A stretch of 64,000 nucleotides of DNA from contig JAYZDF010000089.1 in the NCBI GenBank assembly GCA_036337945.1, positions 34,189 through 98,188 of the forward strand. The letters run 5' to 3'. The notes beneath the pieces were generated by a model that was not told where the DNA came from, did no database searches, and was given only the letters and a program-made list of their open reading frames with translations. Position 1 is the stretch's first letter, and every line of letters begins with the position of its first letter. Both the position numbers and the translations under genes were made by a program. This document shows positions 7,988-17,673 of this stretch, piece by piece. Source of the DNA: JAYZDF01 sp036337945 (GTDB lineage: Bacteria > Myxococcota > Kuafuiibacteriia > Kuafuiibacteriales > Kuafuiibacteriaceae).

Positions 7988-10146
7988 CTTTGTATCCCTT
8001 TGCGTGGAGAGGGTTTAGAAAGCACGACGCGAGCGCTTTTGATGAGGTCATCCGGTTGAAGTGCGTCGACTACATCCATTCCATCCCGCACTTGACCAAA
8101 CAGTGTGTATCCTCCGTCAAGATGGGGCTGCGAGGAATGGGTAATAAAAAACTGACTCGCACCGGTATCCCGGCCATTGGTCGCGATACCTACCGAGCCC
8201 CGTCGGAAAGTCATCGGCGAAACCTCTTCTTCGATCGCATAACCAGGGCCACCCCATCCGTCACCTCGTGGACAACCTCCCTGAGATACAAAGTCAGGGA
8301 CGATTCGATGCCACGAACGACCATTATAGAAGCCCTCATTGGCAAGAGATGAGATTACTCCAACCGTTCGAGGAGCCAAGTCTCCAAACATTTCGATTAC
8401 GATAGTACCACGTTCCATCTCGAGATAGAGAATGGGCCTACCACCGATAGGACGTGGACGGCGATATGGCTGTTTTCGAGGATTTGCACCGAACTCCATG
8501 GGGATTGAAAAATCACGTGACATCACTGCGGCAGCTCTCCGGCGAATGGCTGGGCGAGCGTCATTCATGAATACGGATAGGTTCCGCTCGAATTCAGCGG
8601 TCGGAATCTTCAGCGCGCCAATAGCATCAATGAGGCCCACGACAAAATTGGGGTCTGGTTCTCCCGACATTTTGTGGAGTGCGGACTTGAGGGCGGAAAT
8701 GACTTCACCATCTACCTCCTTGGCGATTTTCGGATTTTGAAACCACGACGCTGCCGCCGCAACCACATAGGGGTCTGAGTGGCTAAGTAACTCACTCAGC
8801 ACTTTGTTTCTGTTTGGAAGAGTCACATTGGCAAGTGCCAACGTAGCGATCACTCTAGTTTTGGAGTCTCCAAGTTTAAGCATTGCCAATAACCCAGCAA
8901 AGCCACCTTCTTCATCAAACTCTAAGAGTCGGCTCTCAAGTTCTAATCTTCTCCAGGCCAGCAGCCGCGAAGAACCACAAACTCTGACCCGGCGGATATC
9001 TGATTCACGAAAATCCGTTGCAAAAGCGAGGTGGCAGTGAATCGCTGCGCCGTCGCTTTGTGTTGCCGGTGAGAACTGCCCGAGATTCCGCCATTTTTCT
9101 CCGTCGAGGCGACGAATGAGTTCATCACCAGAATCACCTAGTCTACCTGCCACTCGAACAATTTCAGAGAGGATATGAGTGCTCGTCCCGGAACCGATTG
9201 AGCCACGCTGACCAAAGCGGACCAATTCATGCGACAACATCACCATTAGTCGCTGAGCCACTGCAGGTGCTAACCCTGGAATCCTCTCAGCCATCGAATC
9301 CATGGCTCGGACTGCCTGATACCTAACTTTCCAATCTGGATCTTTTATGACCGAATCGAATATTTGAATCGTCACACCTGACTCCCCTAAACCACGAACC
9401 CCCATGGCTCGGATTTCGGAGTTTTTGTCTGCAAGGACAGATGTAAAAGAAGCTGCGACATCTGGGCCCGGCATGCGCATGAGTGCGTAAACAGCACCAT
9501 AACGATCAGCAGGGTGCTTTGAGCGTGCCAGCTCTGACAAGCGCTTCGATATAGTTGTTGTCTTGACTCGCTCAGCACCAACCCTTTTCGCGATGAGTCC
9601 TAACGCCAAGGCTGCAGAGCCTCGAACTTTTGGCTTCTCATTCGAAAGAACAGGATACAACTCACTCGCAACTGAAGCCGTCGCCGAGCGCCCTAGTGCT
9701 CGGAGAATTGGTGGCTTAGCGATCGAGTCATCCGAAAGAGCCTCGACCAGTCCTGAAACAGCTTGAGCATGACCAATCTGACCCGCAGCGAATGCTGCCC
9801 ATTTCGCAACTTCAGGATCTCGGTCACCCAGAAGTGCAAGAACCTGAGAAGTAGAACTCGGTGATTCAATTCGACTCACCGCTTTCAGTGCAGCAAGTCG
9901 AATATTTCTCTTATGATGCGAAAGACCTATCTGCACCGCTTCAGCCCCGGCATCCCTGCGGGTCTCAGCCTTCAGGATATCGAGATGAACTTTGCGAACC
10001 GAAACGTCCGATGAACTGTTCGCAGGAATCGTCTTACAGCTGGTCGCCGCGCATACCAATCCAAGCGCGAAAGCGAATATTCGGGGACAGAAACGAGGAG
10101 AATGTGATGGGTTGTGGTCAGACACAAAACGAATCAGTTTAGACAT
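7984..10146 (-). CDS. HEAT-repeat lipoprotein with C-terminal cyclophilin domain
   Basis: The protein has 720 residues. A signal sequence ends AATSC (lipid Cys37). Residues of about 50-530 are HEAT/PBS-lyase-like repeats (LGDRDPEVAKWAAFAAGQIG, LGESGVTIQI and others). Residues of about 560-710 form a cyclophilin-type peptidyl-prolyl isomerase: GTIVIEMFGDLAPRTV, the active-site strand WHRIVPDFVSQGG, GASQFFITHS and HLDGGYTLFGQV. The catalytic Arg, Phe, Gln and His positions look intact, so it should be active in the periplasm as a foldase on a large helical scaffold. It follows the 219-residue gene by 24 bases and overlaps the ATPase-like gene. The domain fusion is known in Myxococcota relatives as far as I recall; the client is unknown. 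Confidence 0.85.
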   Translation of the reverse strand: MSKLIRFVSDHNPSHSPRFCPRIFAFALGLVCAATSCKTIPANSSSDVSVRKVHLDILKAETRRDAGAEAVQIGLSHHKRNIRLAALKAVSRIESPSSTSQVLALLGDRDPEVAKWAAFAAGQIGHAQAVSGLVEALSDDSIAKPPILRALGRSATASVASELYPVLSNEKPKVRGSAALALGLIAKRVGAERVKTTTISKRLSELARSKHPADRYGAVYALMRMPGPDVAASFTSVLADKNSEIRAMGVRGLGESGVTIQIFDSVIKDPDWKVRYQAVRAMDSMAERIPGLAPAVAQRLMVMLSHELVRFGQRGSIGSGTSTHILSEIVRVAGRLGDSGDELIRRLDGEKWRNLGQFSPATQSDGAAIHCHLAFATDFRESDIRRVRVCGSSRLLAWRRLELESRLLEFDEEGGFAGLLAMLKLGDSKTRVIATLALANVTLPNRNKVLSELLSHSDPYVVAAAASWFQNPKIAKEVDGEVISALKSALHKMSGEPDPNFVVGLIDAIGALKIPTAEFERNLSVFMNDARPAIRRRAAAVMSRDFSIPMEFGANPRKQPYRRPRPIGGRPILYLEMERGTIVIEMFGDLAPRTVGVISSLANEGFYNGRSWHRIVPDFVSQGGCPRGDGWGGPGYAIEEEVSPMTFRRGSVGIATNGRDTGASQFFITHSSQPHLDGGYTLFGQVRDGMDVVDALQPDDLIKSARVVLSKPSPRKGIQR

Positions 10147-10170
10147 GTTGCCTCTGTTCAGACTCCGGGC

Positions 10171-10830
10171 TTAATCCTCGCCCAGCAGACGCTTCAAATC
10201 TCCGACTACAGATTCCAGTTTTTGAGGAACGTCTTGCGGAACTTCTTCTGTTTCGAGCAAGAGTCCGTAAAGTCGCTCAGCCAACACGACGCATTTTCGT
10301 AAGCGTGCCTGTGGGTCTATCGCTGATTTCTTTACGGGGTCCGGTGCACGCTCGCGGACCAATTTGCGAATCTGTCCGGGCGATGGGTCTTCGTCAAAGA
10401 CCTGGTTTCGGAGTTCGCGGAAATCAGATTCGGAGAGATATGGGTTTTCTCTTGCCTCAGCCAGAACATCGAGTGCTTGGAAGCTGGGCAAAGGTACAAC
10501 ATTTTCAGATGGGTCACGCTCTTCGAGGAACCGTCTTTCATGAGACTCTAGAAAATTGTATGAGCGTAGCAGTTTTACGACGGTATCCTTTCGAAGATAA
10601 AGTTCGTGTTGCGTGTACGCGGTAAGGGTTCGGTAGCCCCACTCTTTGTACGACTTATTTTTTTCAATCACAGATAGAGCCTTCGCAAGCTCTAGCCATG
10701 AACGCTTGAAGTCGATGGCGGTTCGCAAGATCGCATATCTCTCGCTTCCAGGTGCTAAAGTTTCGAGACGAGCTTCCATGGCCTGCGCCGATTTAGAGTT
10801 CGACGTATTCTGGGCTGTCATTGCTGTCAT
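10171..10830 (-). CDS. Conserved-looking helical protein, unknown
   Basis: The protein has 219 residues, is soluble and is mostly helical. The central part (SWLELAKALSVIEKNKSYKEWGYRTLTAYTQHELYLRKDTVVKLL) has a helix-turn-helix-like look, comparable to some ParB-type or DUF3102-like proteins, but I do not recognise a family. The start overlaps the helicase stop by one base (TAATG), so it is translationally coupled to the helicase; a second ATG three codons in is possible. It is followed by the HEAT/cyclophilin gene. A DNA- or RNA-related role is suggested only by the neighbour. Confidence 0.7.
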   Translation of the reverse strand: MTAMTAQNTSNSKSAQAMEARLETLAPGSERYAILRTAIDFKRSWLELAKALSVIEKNKSYKEWGYRTLTAYTQHELYLRKDTVVKLLRSYNFLESHERRFLEERDPSENVVPLPSFQALDVLAEARENPYLSESDFRELRNQVFDEDPSPGQIRKLVRERAPDPVKKSAIDPQARLRKCVVLAERLYGLLLETEEVPQDVPQKLESVVGDLKRLLGED

Positions 10831-12569
10831 TAGCGAGCCCTCGCTCGCTCGATGGTTACTGGCGTGTCATCGACACTGAGTCCTGACTCTGCCTTTTGAA
10901 TGGCTTGTTCTGCAATTTCCACGGGTACGACTACAAAAGCATGAGTTCGCCGAACTTGCACCTTTTTGAGCATTTCTGGCTCTCCGCAATTCGCCGCTTG
11001 GAGCACCAACTCCTTGATTTTGTCTCCGTCGTAGCCCTGACCAGAGCCTCGATTAATGAACAAACGCCAACCGTCTAACTTCTTATCTTCACTCGCTTTT
11101 TCCTTTTTCGGCCGCTCCCCTTTCGGCTTTTTTTCGGCGCGCTTAGCGTTCAACGCCTTAGCCGCTTCTGCGCGACGGTGCGCCCGTTTTTGGCCTTCTT
11201 CTTTTTCAATGCGCTTGTCGTTAGCCCTGGCCTCACTTTCACGTTTTTCTTCAAGGATTCCAAAATGTTGTCGAAGCAGAAAAGCAATCGCTTGCTCGCT
11301 TTTTTCAGTTTCGAGCAGACGTTTCGCCATTGGCAAGAAGGATGTTGTCTCTACTTGGCGAGCCATCGCGATGAGCTCCCGGGTCACACGACTTGCTTGA
11401 AGCTTCGCGAGTTCATCTTTGCTTGGAAGCGTCCGGGTCTCAAAATCGATACCGTATTCGCGCGTGAGCTCGGTTTTCGTGTATTCATCTTTGCCGCTGA
11501 TGAGAGAGATGGCCGTTCCTGACTTTCCGATTCGTCCGGTTCGTCCAACGCGATGCAAATAAACTTCCGTGAACTCGGGAAGAGAATAAAGAACCACGTG
11601 CGTGAGGTCTGAGATATCGATACCTCTGGCCGCAATATCGGTTGCTACGAGGTATTGAAGCTCTCCTCGTTTCATCCTTTTCATGATTCGCTCTCTTTCT
11701 TTTTGATTCAAATCGCCTGAAAGAGCTAATGCGTTCAAGCCCTGACGCCTCAGGAAAGAAGCGACAACTTGCGCATCCTGACGTAAGTTGCAAAAGATTA
11801 CCGCGTTTTCAGGCTGCTCTACTTCCAAAATGTAAAGCAGGTTTCGCGGCTTAGGCAGCGCGTCATCGCGATAATAAGCAATGTTTAGAATTCCTTCTAC
11901 CGTCAATTCATCTTGCGAGATATCAAGACGGACTGGGTCATTGAGATACTTGGAGGCGGCGCGACGGATTTCATCTGGCAAGGTCGCCGAAAAGAGCAGA
12001 GTCTGACGTTTTTTGGCCAATTGATCCAGAATCGCCGTAACGTCTTCCCAAAATCCCATTGAAAGCATTTCATCGGCTTCATCCAGCGCCACTCCTTGCA
12101 CAGTGGACAGTCTCAATGCTCTTCGTCGAGCCAAGTCCAGAACGCGGCCCGGTGTGCCAACAACGATGTCGCAGCCTTCTTTCAGATTTCGTAATTGCGG
12201 GCCTATCGGTGTTCCTCCATATATAGGTATAACCCTCACACCCTTCGGGCCTCCTAACTCAGACATTTCTTCAGCGACTTGAATGGCTAACTCACGTGTC
12301 GGGCAAAGCACCAGCGCGCGGGGATCCGTTACGTCCGCCTCGATTTGAACCTGTTCGACCAGCGGAAGACCAAACGCAGTGGTTTTTCCTGTTCCTGTTT
12401 TCGATTGAACGAGTAGGTCACGACCTTCCATGGCCGGTCCAAGGCTCGCAGCCTGAACGGGTGTCGCTTCTTCGTAACCAAGGGCTCGTACGCCAGCCAG
12501 CACCTCATCAGAAAGTTCAAGGGCGTCAAAACGTACAGATTTAGGGAGATTATTTTCGGTCTCGCTCAC
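10830..12569 (-). CDS. DEAD-box ATP-dependent RNA helicase
   Basis: The protein has about 579 residues and remodels RNA with ATP. Visible motifs are the Q motif (FDALEL...GYEEATPVQ), Walker A SKTGTGKT at about 56-63, PTRELA, TPGR, DEAD at about 163-166, SAT at 194-196, ARGID and HRVGRTGR. A charged Lys/Glu-rich linker follows, then a C-terminal DbpA-type RNA-binding domain (GWRLFINRGSGQGYDGDKI...ETP-like end DDTPVTIERAR). The start is taken as the GTG at 12569 (VSETENN), which gives a normal N-terminus; an ATG at 12638 and longer in-frame ORF exist. It heads the minus-strand run down to 4605 and is divergent from the VWA gene. CsdA/DbpA-like roles in ribosome assembly are likely. Confidence 0.9.
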   Translation of the reverse strand: MSETENNLPKSVRFDALELSDEVLAGVRALGYEEATPVQAASLGPAMEGRDLLVQSKTGTGKTTAFGLPLVEQVQIEADVTDPRALVLCPTRELAIQVAEEMSELGGPKGVRVIPIYGGTPIGPQLRNLKEGCDIVVGTPGRVLDLARRRALRLSTVQGVALDEADEMLSMGFWEDVTAILDQLAKKRQTLLFSATLPDEIRRAASKYLNDPVRLDISQDELTVEGILNIAYYRDDALPKPRNLLYILEVEQPENAVIFCNLRQDAQVVASFLRRQGLNALALSGDLNQKERERIMKRMKRGELQYLVATDIAARGIDISDLTHVVLYSLPEFTEVYLHRVGRTGRIGKSGTAISLISGKDEYTKTELTREYGIDFETRTLPSKDELAKLQASRVTRELIAMARQVETTSFLPMAKRLLETEKSEQAIAFLLRQHFGILEEKRESEARANDKRIEKEEGQKRAHRRAEAAKALNAKRAEKKPKGERPKKEKASEDKKLDGWRLFINRGSGQGYDGDKIKELVLQAANCGEPEMLKKVQVRRTHAFVVVPVEIAEQAIQKAESGLSVDDTPVTIERARAR

Positions 12570-12723
12570 GTTGGGCAGGTATCTATGGTCGCAGAATGTG
12601 TCAATCGCAGCCTGATAATCACCGATAAAAACACCCATTTTATGCGATCCAGCCCAATAACTTACCCCGAAAATGCAAAGTTTCGGATAGACAAGCTGGA
12701 TAGAGTTTGAATAACTCGCGTTT

Positions 12724-14295
12724 GTGAACTTTGTGCGACATTCCTGGCTAACCACCGCGATAGTACTGACGCTCGGCGTCAATTACGGCTGCGACGACGA
12801 CGCAAGCATCATCCGTCTGCCCGAGCCCGAAGTGCAGATTGACGAGCTGAAACAACGCTCGGCTGCTGCAGTGGACATCCTTTGGGTGATCGATAGCTCC
12901 GAGTCTATGGTTCAAGAGCAAGAGCTCTTGGCCCAAAACTTCGATCGATTCATCACCGGCCTCACCGTATGCCAAGGAAGTGAGACACCGGATGACATTT
13001 GTGACTTCACAACCAAGAAGTGCTCTAAATCCGGCAATCCCTGCAATCCGCCAGATTATCACATTGGAGTCATCTCTACCGACACCAGAAGTTCAAACGC
13101 GTCTGGGCGTTTGCGAAGAGCCGGCATTTGCGTCCCGCGTCCGAATAGTGCGCCAGCCAACAACAAGACTCTTTACTGCGGCGGTCCAAGTGACTGCGCC
13201 GAAACGACCAACCCCAATTACGACGCACAAAACGTTCATTGCGATTTAGTCCAGGCCATCTCTTATATTCAACCCACCACACCTGGTGCCAAAGACGCTT
13301 TTGGAAAGCTCGTGAAAGTGGGTATCTCTGGTTCAGCCCTCGAAACCGGTATTCAAGCAGCTGCTCAAGCGCTTGGTCGCGACGCAGACCGAACCACGGG
13401 TCAGTTCATTTCGGCTCCCGCGGAAAACGCCGGCTTTTTGCGTAATGATGCTTCACTATTTGTCATCTTCGTTTCGGATGAAGACGATTCTTCCTTTGGT
13501 CGAGTTTCTTACTACTATCGAACCTTCGAGAGCCTGAAAGGTGCCGGCAACGAAGGCCTCATTTCCTTTAGTGCAATCGTTGGTGACCCTGATCCAGACG
13601 GTTCAGGACCGGTACGCGGAGGATGCCCCTCTGAACCGAACACAATTACAGCCTTTCCTGGGACCCGATACGTTGCCCTTTCAATGTATTCGCGCGGTCT
13701 TTCGTCAGAGTTCAGAGTTTGCGATGATACGCGTCTCCCCTGCTTAGAGGGAAGCGTCTGCCAAAAACCGATTCCCGAATTCCCTCGGTCAGGCTCTGAG
13801 GTCGGTGTTTGCGTTCCAACTGGCCAATGCCAAATCGATCAAGACTGCGGAAACTTCAAGTGCTCGGACGATAGAGGATGTATCACCTGTGAAAACAATC
13901 AATGCACGCTAACTTCAGAGCGATTTGTTCAACTTCTGGAACGAAACGGTGTTTTTGGTTCAATTTGTAATCCTGATTACGCCGTTGTTCTCGGCGCCCT
14001 CGGCTTCGAAGCAGCTGGTCTACGAAGAAAATTTGAGCTGACCAAATTCCCCGACTGCAGCAAACCGGTGGATTGCGGCGATGCGCAGTCTCCAGTTTGC
14101 GTTCGCGTAAACGGTGTTATTGTTCCGAACAACCGAGCTTCAGGATGGGTTTGGGAGCCCAGCTCGAACGCTATCTTCTTCGACGGCGACTTCGTACCTC
14201 CGACGGACGCCAATATTGAGATCAGTTACAGCATCGCGCGAGCAGGTGGTGCGGAAGCAACCTCAGCACTTAGCTGCGATAGTGCGCTTCAATAA
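12724..14295 (+). CDS. VWA-domain lipoprotein, Cys-rich
   Basis: The protein has 523 residues. The signal peptide ends VNYGC with lipid Cys23. A von Willebrand factor A domain starts at VDILWVIDSSESM; the metal site DxSxS is intact at 57-61. The domain is interrupted by Cys-rich insertions. The motif NAGFLRNDASLFVIFVSDEDD lies in the second half and recurs in the large lipoprotein at 57123-60167, as does the closing strand pattern ANIEISYS. A GTG start at 12724 is used; a GTG at 12733 is also possible. It is the first gene of a plus-strand array with a Cys-rich lipoprotein, a LamG-like lipoprotein and an MscS channel. It is predicted to be a surface-exposed, metal-dependent protein-binding module; its ligand is unknown. 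Confidence 0.85.
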   Translation: MNFVRHSWLTTAIVLTLGVNYGCDDDASIIRLPEPEVQIDELKQRSAAAVDILWVIDSSESMVQEQELLAQNFDRFITGLTVCQGSETPDDICDFTTKKCSKSGNPCNPPDYHIGVISTDTRSSNASGRLRRAGICVPRPNSAPANNKTLYCGGPSDCAETTNPNYDAQNVHCDLVQAISYIQPTTPGAKDAFGKLVKVGISGSALETGIQAAAQALGRDADRTTGQFISAPAENAGFLRNDASLFVIFVSDEDDSSFGRVSYYYRTFESLKGAGNEGLISFSAIVGDPDPDGSGPVRGGCPSEPNTITAFPGTRYVALSMYSRGLSSEFRVCDDTRLPCLEGSVCQKPIPEFPRSGSEVGVCVPTGQCQIDQDCGNFKCSDDRGCITCENNQCTLTSERFVQLLERNGVFGSICNPDYAVVLGALGFEAAGLRRKFELTKFPDCSKPVDCGDAQSPVCVRVNGVIVPNNRASGWVWEPSSNAIFFDGDFVPPTDANIEISYSIARAGGAEATSALSCDSALQ

Positions 14296-14315
14296 AGGCA
14301 AAGAGGAGAACGACG

Positions 14316-15689
14316 ATGAAGAATCTAATTTTTGTATGGTCTCTGGTTTGCGCCCTCGCCTTGAGCTTGGCGTCGTGTAGTCAAACGTCCCAATTTGAAA
14401 ATGGTGTTTGTGAAGCCAGAAGTGATTGCCCGGTCGGCGCAGCCTGCCGAGGCGGACTTTGTGTTTGTATCAGTGACGAAGCTTGCGGGCCCGGTGAAGA
14501 ATGTAACAGCCAAGGACTCTGCCAAAAGGTTTCCGGGTGCCGCCGAAACGACCAATGCCCAGACCCTCAAAATACTTTCTGCGACCTTGCGACAGGAAAA
14601 TGCATCGACAAGGTAAGTATTGATAACTCGGGTGTGAGATCAGGTTGTGGCTCAAACGTCCATTGCGACCCCGGTTATGTTTGTAATGCCCAGACTCGAC
14701 AATGCGTCGAAGGCTGCAATGAAGACTCAGATTGTCCGTTGTACCGAGTATGTCAGGGCGGAAGCACCGGCGTTCCAGGAACTTGTGTTGCTGGCGGCTG
14801 CAGCGACAACAGCTTTTGCGAATACGGCCAGCTTTGTACGGCACAAGGTTGCGTGGATAGCCCAGACCCTAACCACTGCCAGCCCTGTTCTCCGGGCGCG
14901 AACGATTGTGGTTCGCCCAACAATTTTTGTCTCATCAACCCTAACTACATAGAGGGCGACCCAAACAGCGGATCACGTAATTATTGTGGTGTTGATTGCG
15001 CAAACAATGCAGATGTTTGTCCTAACGGTTACAACTGCAACACTGTCCGAATCCTGACCCAGGAAATCTGCGTCGAAAATACAGACTGCTGCGACGCAAG
15101 TAACCCTAATGACTGCTGCCCCAATGGGGACGATGATTGCATGAACAGGAAACGTTGTTCCAAAGGTGAGGGACAGCTCACAGGTGGCTGCACATGTCTG
15201 AATGATCAAGACTGCACCATTGATACATTCAGCCCCTTCTGCCTCAAGACCTGCCAGCAAACTGGCGCGACTTGTGTTGACGATACCGACTGCAAAAGCT
15301 GCAGCGGTGCTGGCTTTCTCCCATGCAACGAAGACTCTGATTGTCTACTCGGACGTTGTGAGATGACACGCGGCGACCGATGCTCTGACTCGAACAAACA
15401 ATGTCAGTGGCCTTTGAACACTGCCTGCGGCGACAATAGTGATTGCCAGGAGCTACCATTTTGCGTGCCCCTCAACGGGACTCAGAGCTGTATTTGGGAC
15501 ATTGGCGGCACACCTTGCAACACCAATGCTGAGTGTATGTGTAACCGGACGACCGGAGAATGTATGGGAACGGGACGCCCTTGCCAGACTGCTGCAGATT
15601 GTCAGCTCACGTGCCAAAACGGCGGATGCCTTATCGGGGCGTCTTGTGGACCAGAGGAAGGTCTCAGCTGCAATGACATCCTAAGGTAA
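14316..15689 (+). CDS. Cys-rich lipoprotein, paralogue 1
   Basis: The protein has 457 residues. The signal peptide ends LASC (lipid Cys21). The mature part is extremely Cys-rich, with repeating C-x(n)-DC-x(n)-C units resembling EGF-like or follistatin-type disulfide modules (for example NGVCEARSDCPVGAACRGG and GCNEDSDCPLYRVCQGG). Large blocks align by eye with the minus-strand gene at 18153-19409: FCLIN...CGVDC...CPNGY(N/D)CN near the middle, and CQNGGCLIGASCGPEEGLSC against CVNGGCRIGQNCAPIQGLAC at the C-terminus. It begins 20 bases after the VWA gene, with AGAGGAG as ribosome site. A surface role stabilised by disulfides is expected; the function is unknown. Confidence 0.85.
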   Translation: MKNLIFVWSLVCALALSLASCSQTSQFENGVCEARSDCPVGAACRGGLCVCISDEACGPGEECNSQGLCQKVSGCRRNDQCPDPQNTFCDLATGKCIDKVSIDNSGVRSGCGSNVHCDPGYVCNAQTRQCVEGCNEDSDCPLYRVCQGGSTGVPGTCVAGGCSDNSFCEYGQLCTAQGCVDSPDPNHCQPCSPGANDCGSPNNFCLINPNYIEGDPNSGSRNYCGVDCANNADVCPNGYNCNTVRILTQEICVENTDCCDASNPNDCCPNGDDDCMNRKRCSKGEGQLTGGCTCLNDQDCTIDTFSPFCLKTCQQTGATCVDDTDCKSCSGAGFLPCNEDSDCLLGRCEMTRGDRCSDSNKQCQWPLNTACGDNSDCQELPFCVPLNGTQSCIWDIGGTPCNTNAECMCNRTTGECMGTGRPCQTAADCQLTCQNGGCLIGASCGPEEGLSCNDILR

Positions 15690-15708
15690 TTTCACCTGTC
15701 GATTCGAA

Positions 15709-16359
15709 ATGAACTCCGCGACCAGAATATGCTTAGCCTTATCGGTTGGCCTGTTTGCCTGTAAAAAAGAATCAACGCGTTCGTCTGTGTCACTGCCTTT
15801 TAGCGACGATTTCAATCGCAACGAACTCGGACCGAACTGGTTCCCGAGCGGAGGAGATTGGAAAATCAGAGATGGCTACGTGTACACGACTTTCTCGAAC
15901 AATATGCCCCTGTTTTTGAACGTTGATTTGCCTAGTGATGTCGTGATGGAGGTCGACATAAAAAGCGAGCTTCCTATTGTAGACGCGAAAATTGAACTGA
16001 TGACCGACGGACGAACACATCAATCTGGATATGTCTTTATCCTGGGCGGCTGGAGTAACAAACTCTCCGTTATCGCTCGACTTGATGAACACGGTAAAGA
16101 CCGCAAGGTAAAGTCCCCCACCAACGTAAAAGGTAATAAGACCTATAGATGGCGGATTGAAAAGAAAGGTGGAAACCTGAAATGGTACCTCGATGGACAG
16201 CTGTATATGACTTACAACGACCCGAAACCATTGGATGGATCAGGTCATAACCGCCTGGGTTTTGGTAACTGGCAAAACCAAATTCGCTTCGACAATCTCA
16301 AAATCTGGGCTTATGCCGACGCCCCGACCATACGCACATCAACGACTGTAGCCCCTTAA
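15709..16359 (+). CDS. LamG/concanavalin-like lipoprotein
   Basis: The protein has 216 residues. The signal peptide ends GLFAC (lipid Cys18). The mature part is a single beta-sandwich of the concanavalin/LamG type: SDDFNRNELGPNWFPSGGDW at the start, the strand YRWRIEKKGGNLKWYLDG in the middle, and GFGNWQNQIRFDNLKIW at the end. This layout matches carbohydrate-binding or DUF1080-like sandwich domains; catalytic residues cannot be identified. It is third in the plus-strand array, 19 bases after the Cys-rich gene. Glycan or surface-ligand binding is a reasonable but unproven role. Confidence 0.75.
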   Translation: MNSATRICLALSVGLFACKKESTRSSVSLPFSDDFNRNELGPNWFPSGGDWKIRDGYVYTTFSNNMPLFLNVDLPSDVVMEVDIKSELPIVDAKIELMTDGRTHQSGYVFILGGWSNKLSVIARLDEHGKDRKVKSPTNVKGNKTYRWRIEKKGGNLKWYLDGQLYMTYNDPKPLDGSGHNRLGFGNWQNQIRFDNLKIWAYADAPTIRTSTTVAP

Positions 16360-16463
16360 CGCCGACGCAGAGCTCCTTGAGAGACTTTTTCCCTTCGGAG
16401 CATTATAAAAAGGTCGCAATGAATGATTGAAAGCGGCTGAAAATGTGCATAAAAGGCCGGTGT

Positions 16464-17672
16464 ATGGAAAAGGTCACTGAATTCCTGAATTCAAATATCT
16501 ACGCTAAGAATGCCGCCATTATCGCAGGAGCTGTCGTACTCAGCATCGTTGCCTATCTTATCGCACGACGAGTCATCCTCCGAGGGCTCAGATATTTCAC
16601 TCAAAAGACGAAGTTTAGTTGGGACGACATTATTCTTGAGCAAGGCGTCTTTAACAAACTGGCGCTTTTAGCCCCGGCTATAGTCATCTACTACTTTGGC
16701 TATGCGTTCGACCAAGTAGGCGTATTCCTACAACGAGGGGTCAGCAGCTATGTCCTCTTCGTGTTTTTGCTCGCAGTGAATGACCTGCTCACCGCAGTCA
16801 ATCTCATTTACAACCGGTACGAGTTCGCAAAATCTCGGCCTATCAAGGGTTACATACAGGTTGTAAAACTGATCGTATTTTCAATCGGTGGCCTGACCAT
16901 TATCGCTCTCGTCATGGGTAAATCGCCCGCCGTCGTAATCAGCGGTTTGGGCGCTTTGACCGCCGTCCTCATGCTCGTATTCAAGGACAGTATTCTGTCA
17001 CTTGTAGCAAGTATCCAGCTCGCAACAAACGACCTTATCCGTATCGGCGATTGGGTTGAAATGCCGAAGTTCAACGCGAACGGTGAAGTCTCAGATATCG
17101 CCCTCAATGCTGTAAAGATTCAAAATTTCGACAAGACCATCACCTCGATACCAACTCATCGTTTCCTTGAAGATTCATTCAAGAACTGGCGTGGCATGGC
17201 CGAGTCTGGAACAAGGCGTATCTTGAAGTCGATACATCTCGACCAAACGAGCGTCCGTTTTCTCACGGAAGAGGAACTAGACAAACTTGAGAAAGTCGCA
17301 GTGCTTTCTGACTACATCAAGGGCAGACGCCAAGAAATCACCCAGCATAATCAAGACAAATCCGTTGATCTGAGCATTTCGGCAAATGGAAGAAGACTCA
17401 CGAATCTAGGTACTTTTAGGCAATACGTTTTCGAATATTTACACAACAACGAGAACATTCGAAACGATCTCACTCTGCTCGTTCGGTTGTTACAACCGAC
17501 AAATCAAGGTATCGCGGTACAAATCTACTGCTTCAGCGCAGACCAAAGGTGGGCCCAATACGAAGGTATCCAGGGCGATATTATCGACCATCTACTCGCC
17601 GTACTCGGAGATTTTGATTTACGTGTGTTCCAAGACCCGGTCGGTAGCGATTTCGCAAAATTTCAAAGCTAG
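16464..17672 (+). CDS. MscS-family mechanosensitive channel, YbdG-like
   Basis: The protein has about 402 residues. It has several N-terminal membrane helices, then the MscS core: pore helix ISGLGALTAVLMLVFKDSILSLVASIQL followed by the beta domain LIRIGDWVEMPKFNANGEVSDIALNAVKIQNFD. The longer C-terminal region and the IPTHRFLEDSFKNWRGM segment match the YbdG/MscM miniconductance subgroup rather than short MscS. It acts in the inner membrane as a tension-gated osmotic valve. The ATG at 16464 is preferred, with AAAAGG upstream; an ORF start at 16443 is weaker. The stop is one base from the convergent gene stop. Confidence 0.88.
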   Translation: MEKVTEFLNSNIYAKNAAIIAGAVVLSIVAYLIARRVILRGLRYFTQKTKFSWDDIILEQGVFNKLALLAPAIVIYYFGYAFDQVGVFLQRGVSSYVLFVFLLAVNDLLTAVNLIYNRYEFAKSRPIKGYIQVVKLIVFSIGGLTIIALVMGKSPAVVISGLGALTAVLMLVFKDSILSLVASIQLATNDLIRIGDWVEMPKFNANGEVSDIALNAVKIQNFDKTITSIPTHRFLEDSFKNWRGMAESGTRRILKSIHLDQTSVRFLTEEELDKLEKVAVLSDYIKGRRQEITQHNQDKSVDLSISANGRRLTNLGTFRQYVFEYLHNNENIRNDLTLLVRLLQPTNQGIAVQIYCFSADQRWAQYEGIQGDIIDHLLAVLGDFDLRVFQDPVGSDFAKFQS

Positions 17673-17673
17673 C

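Noticed and set aside
12599..12604. A perfect TTGACA on the minus strand upstream of the helicase gene
   Set aside because: No -10 element at a proper distance, and it lies almost at the chosen start codon.
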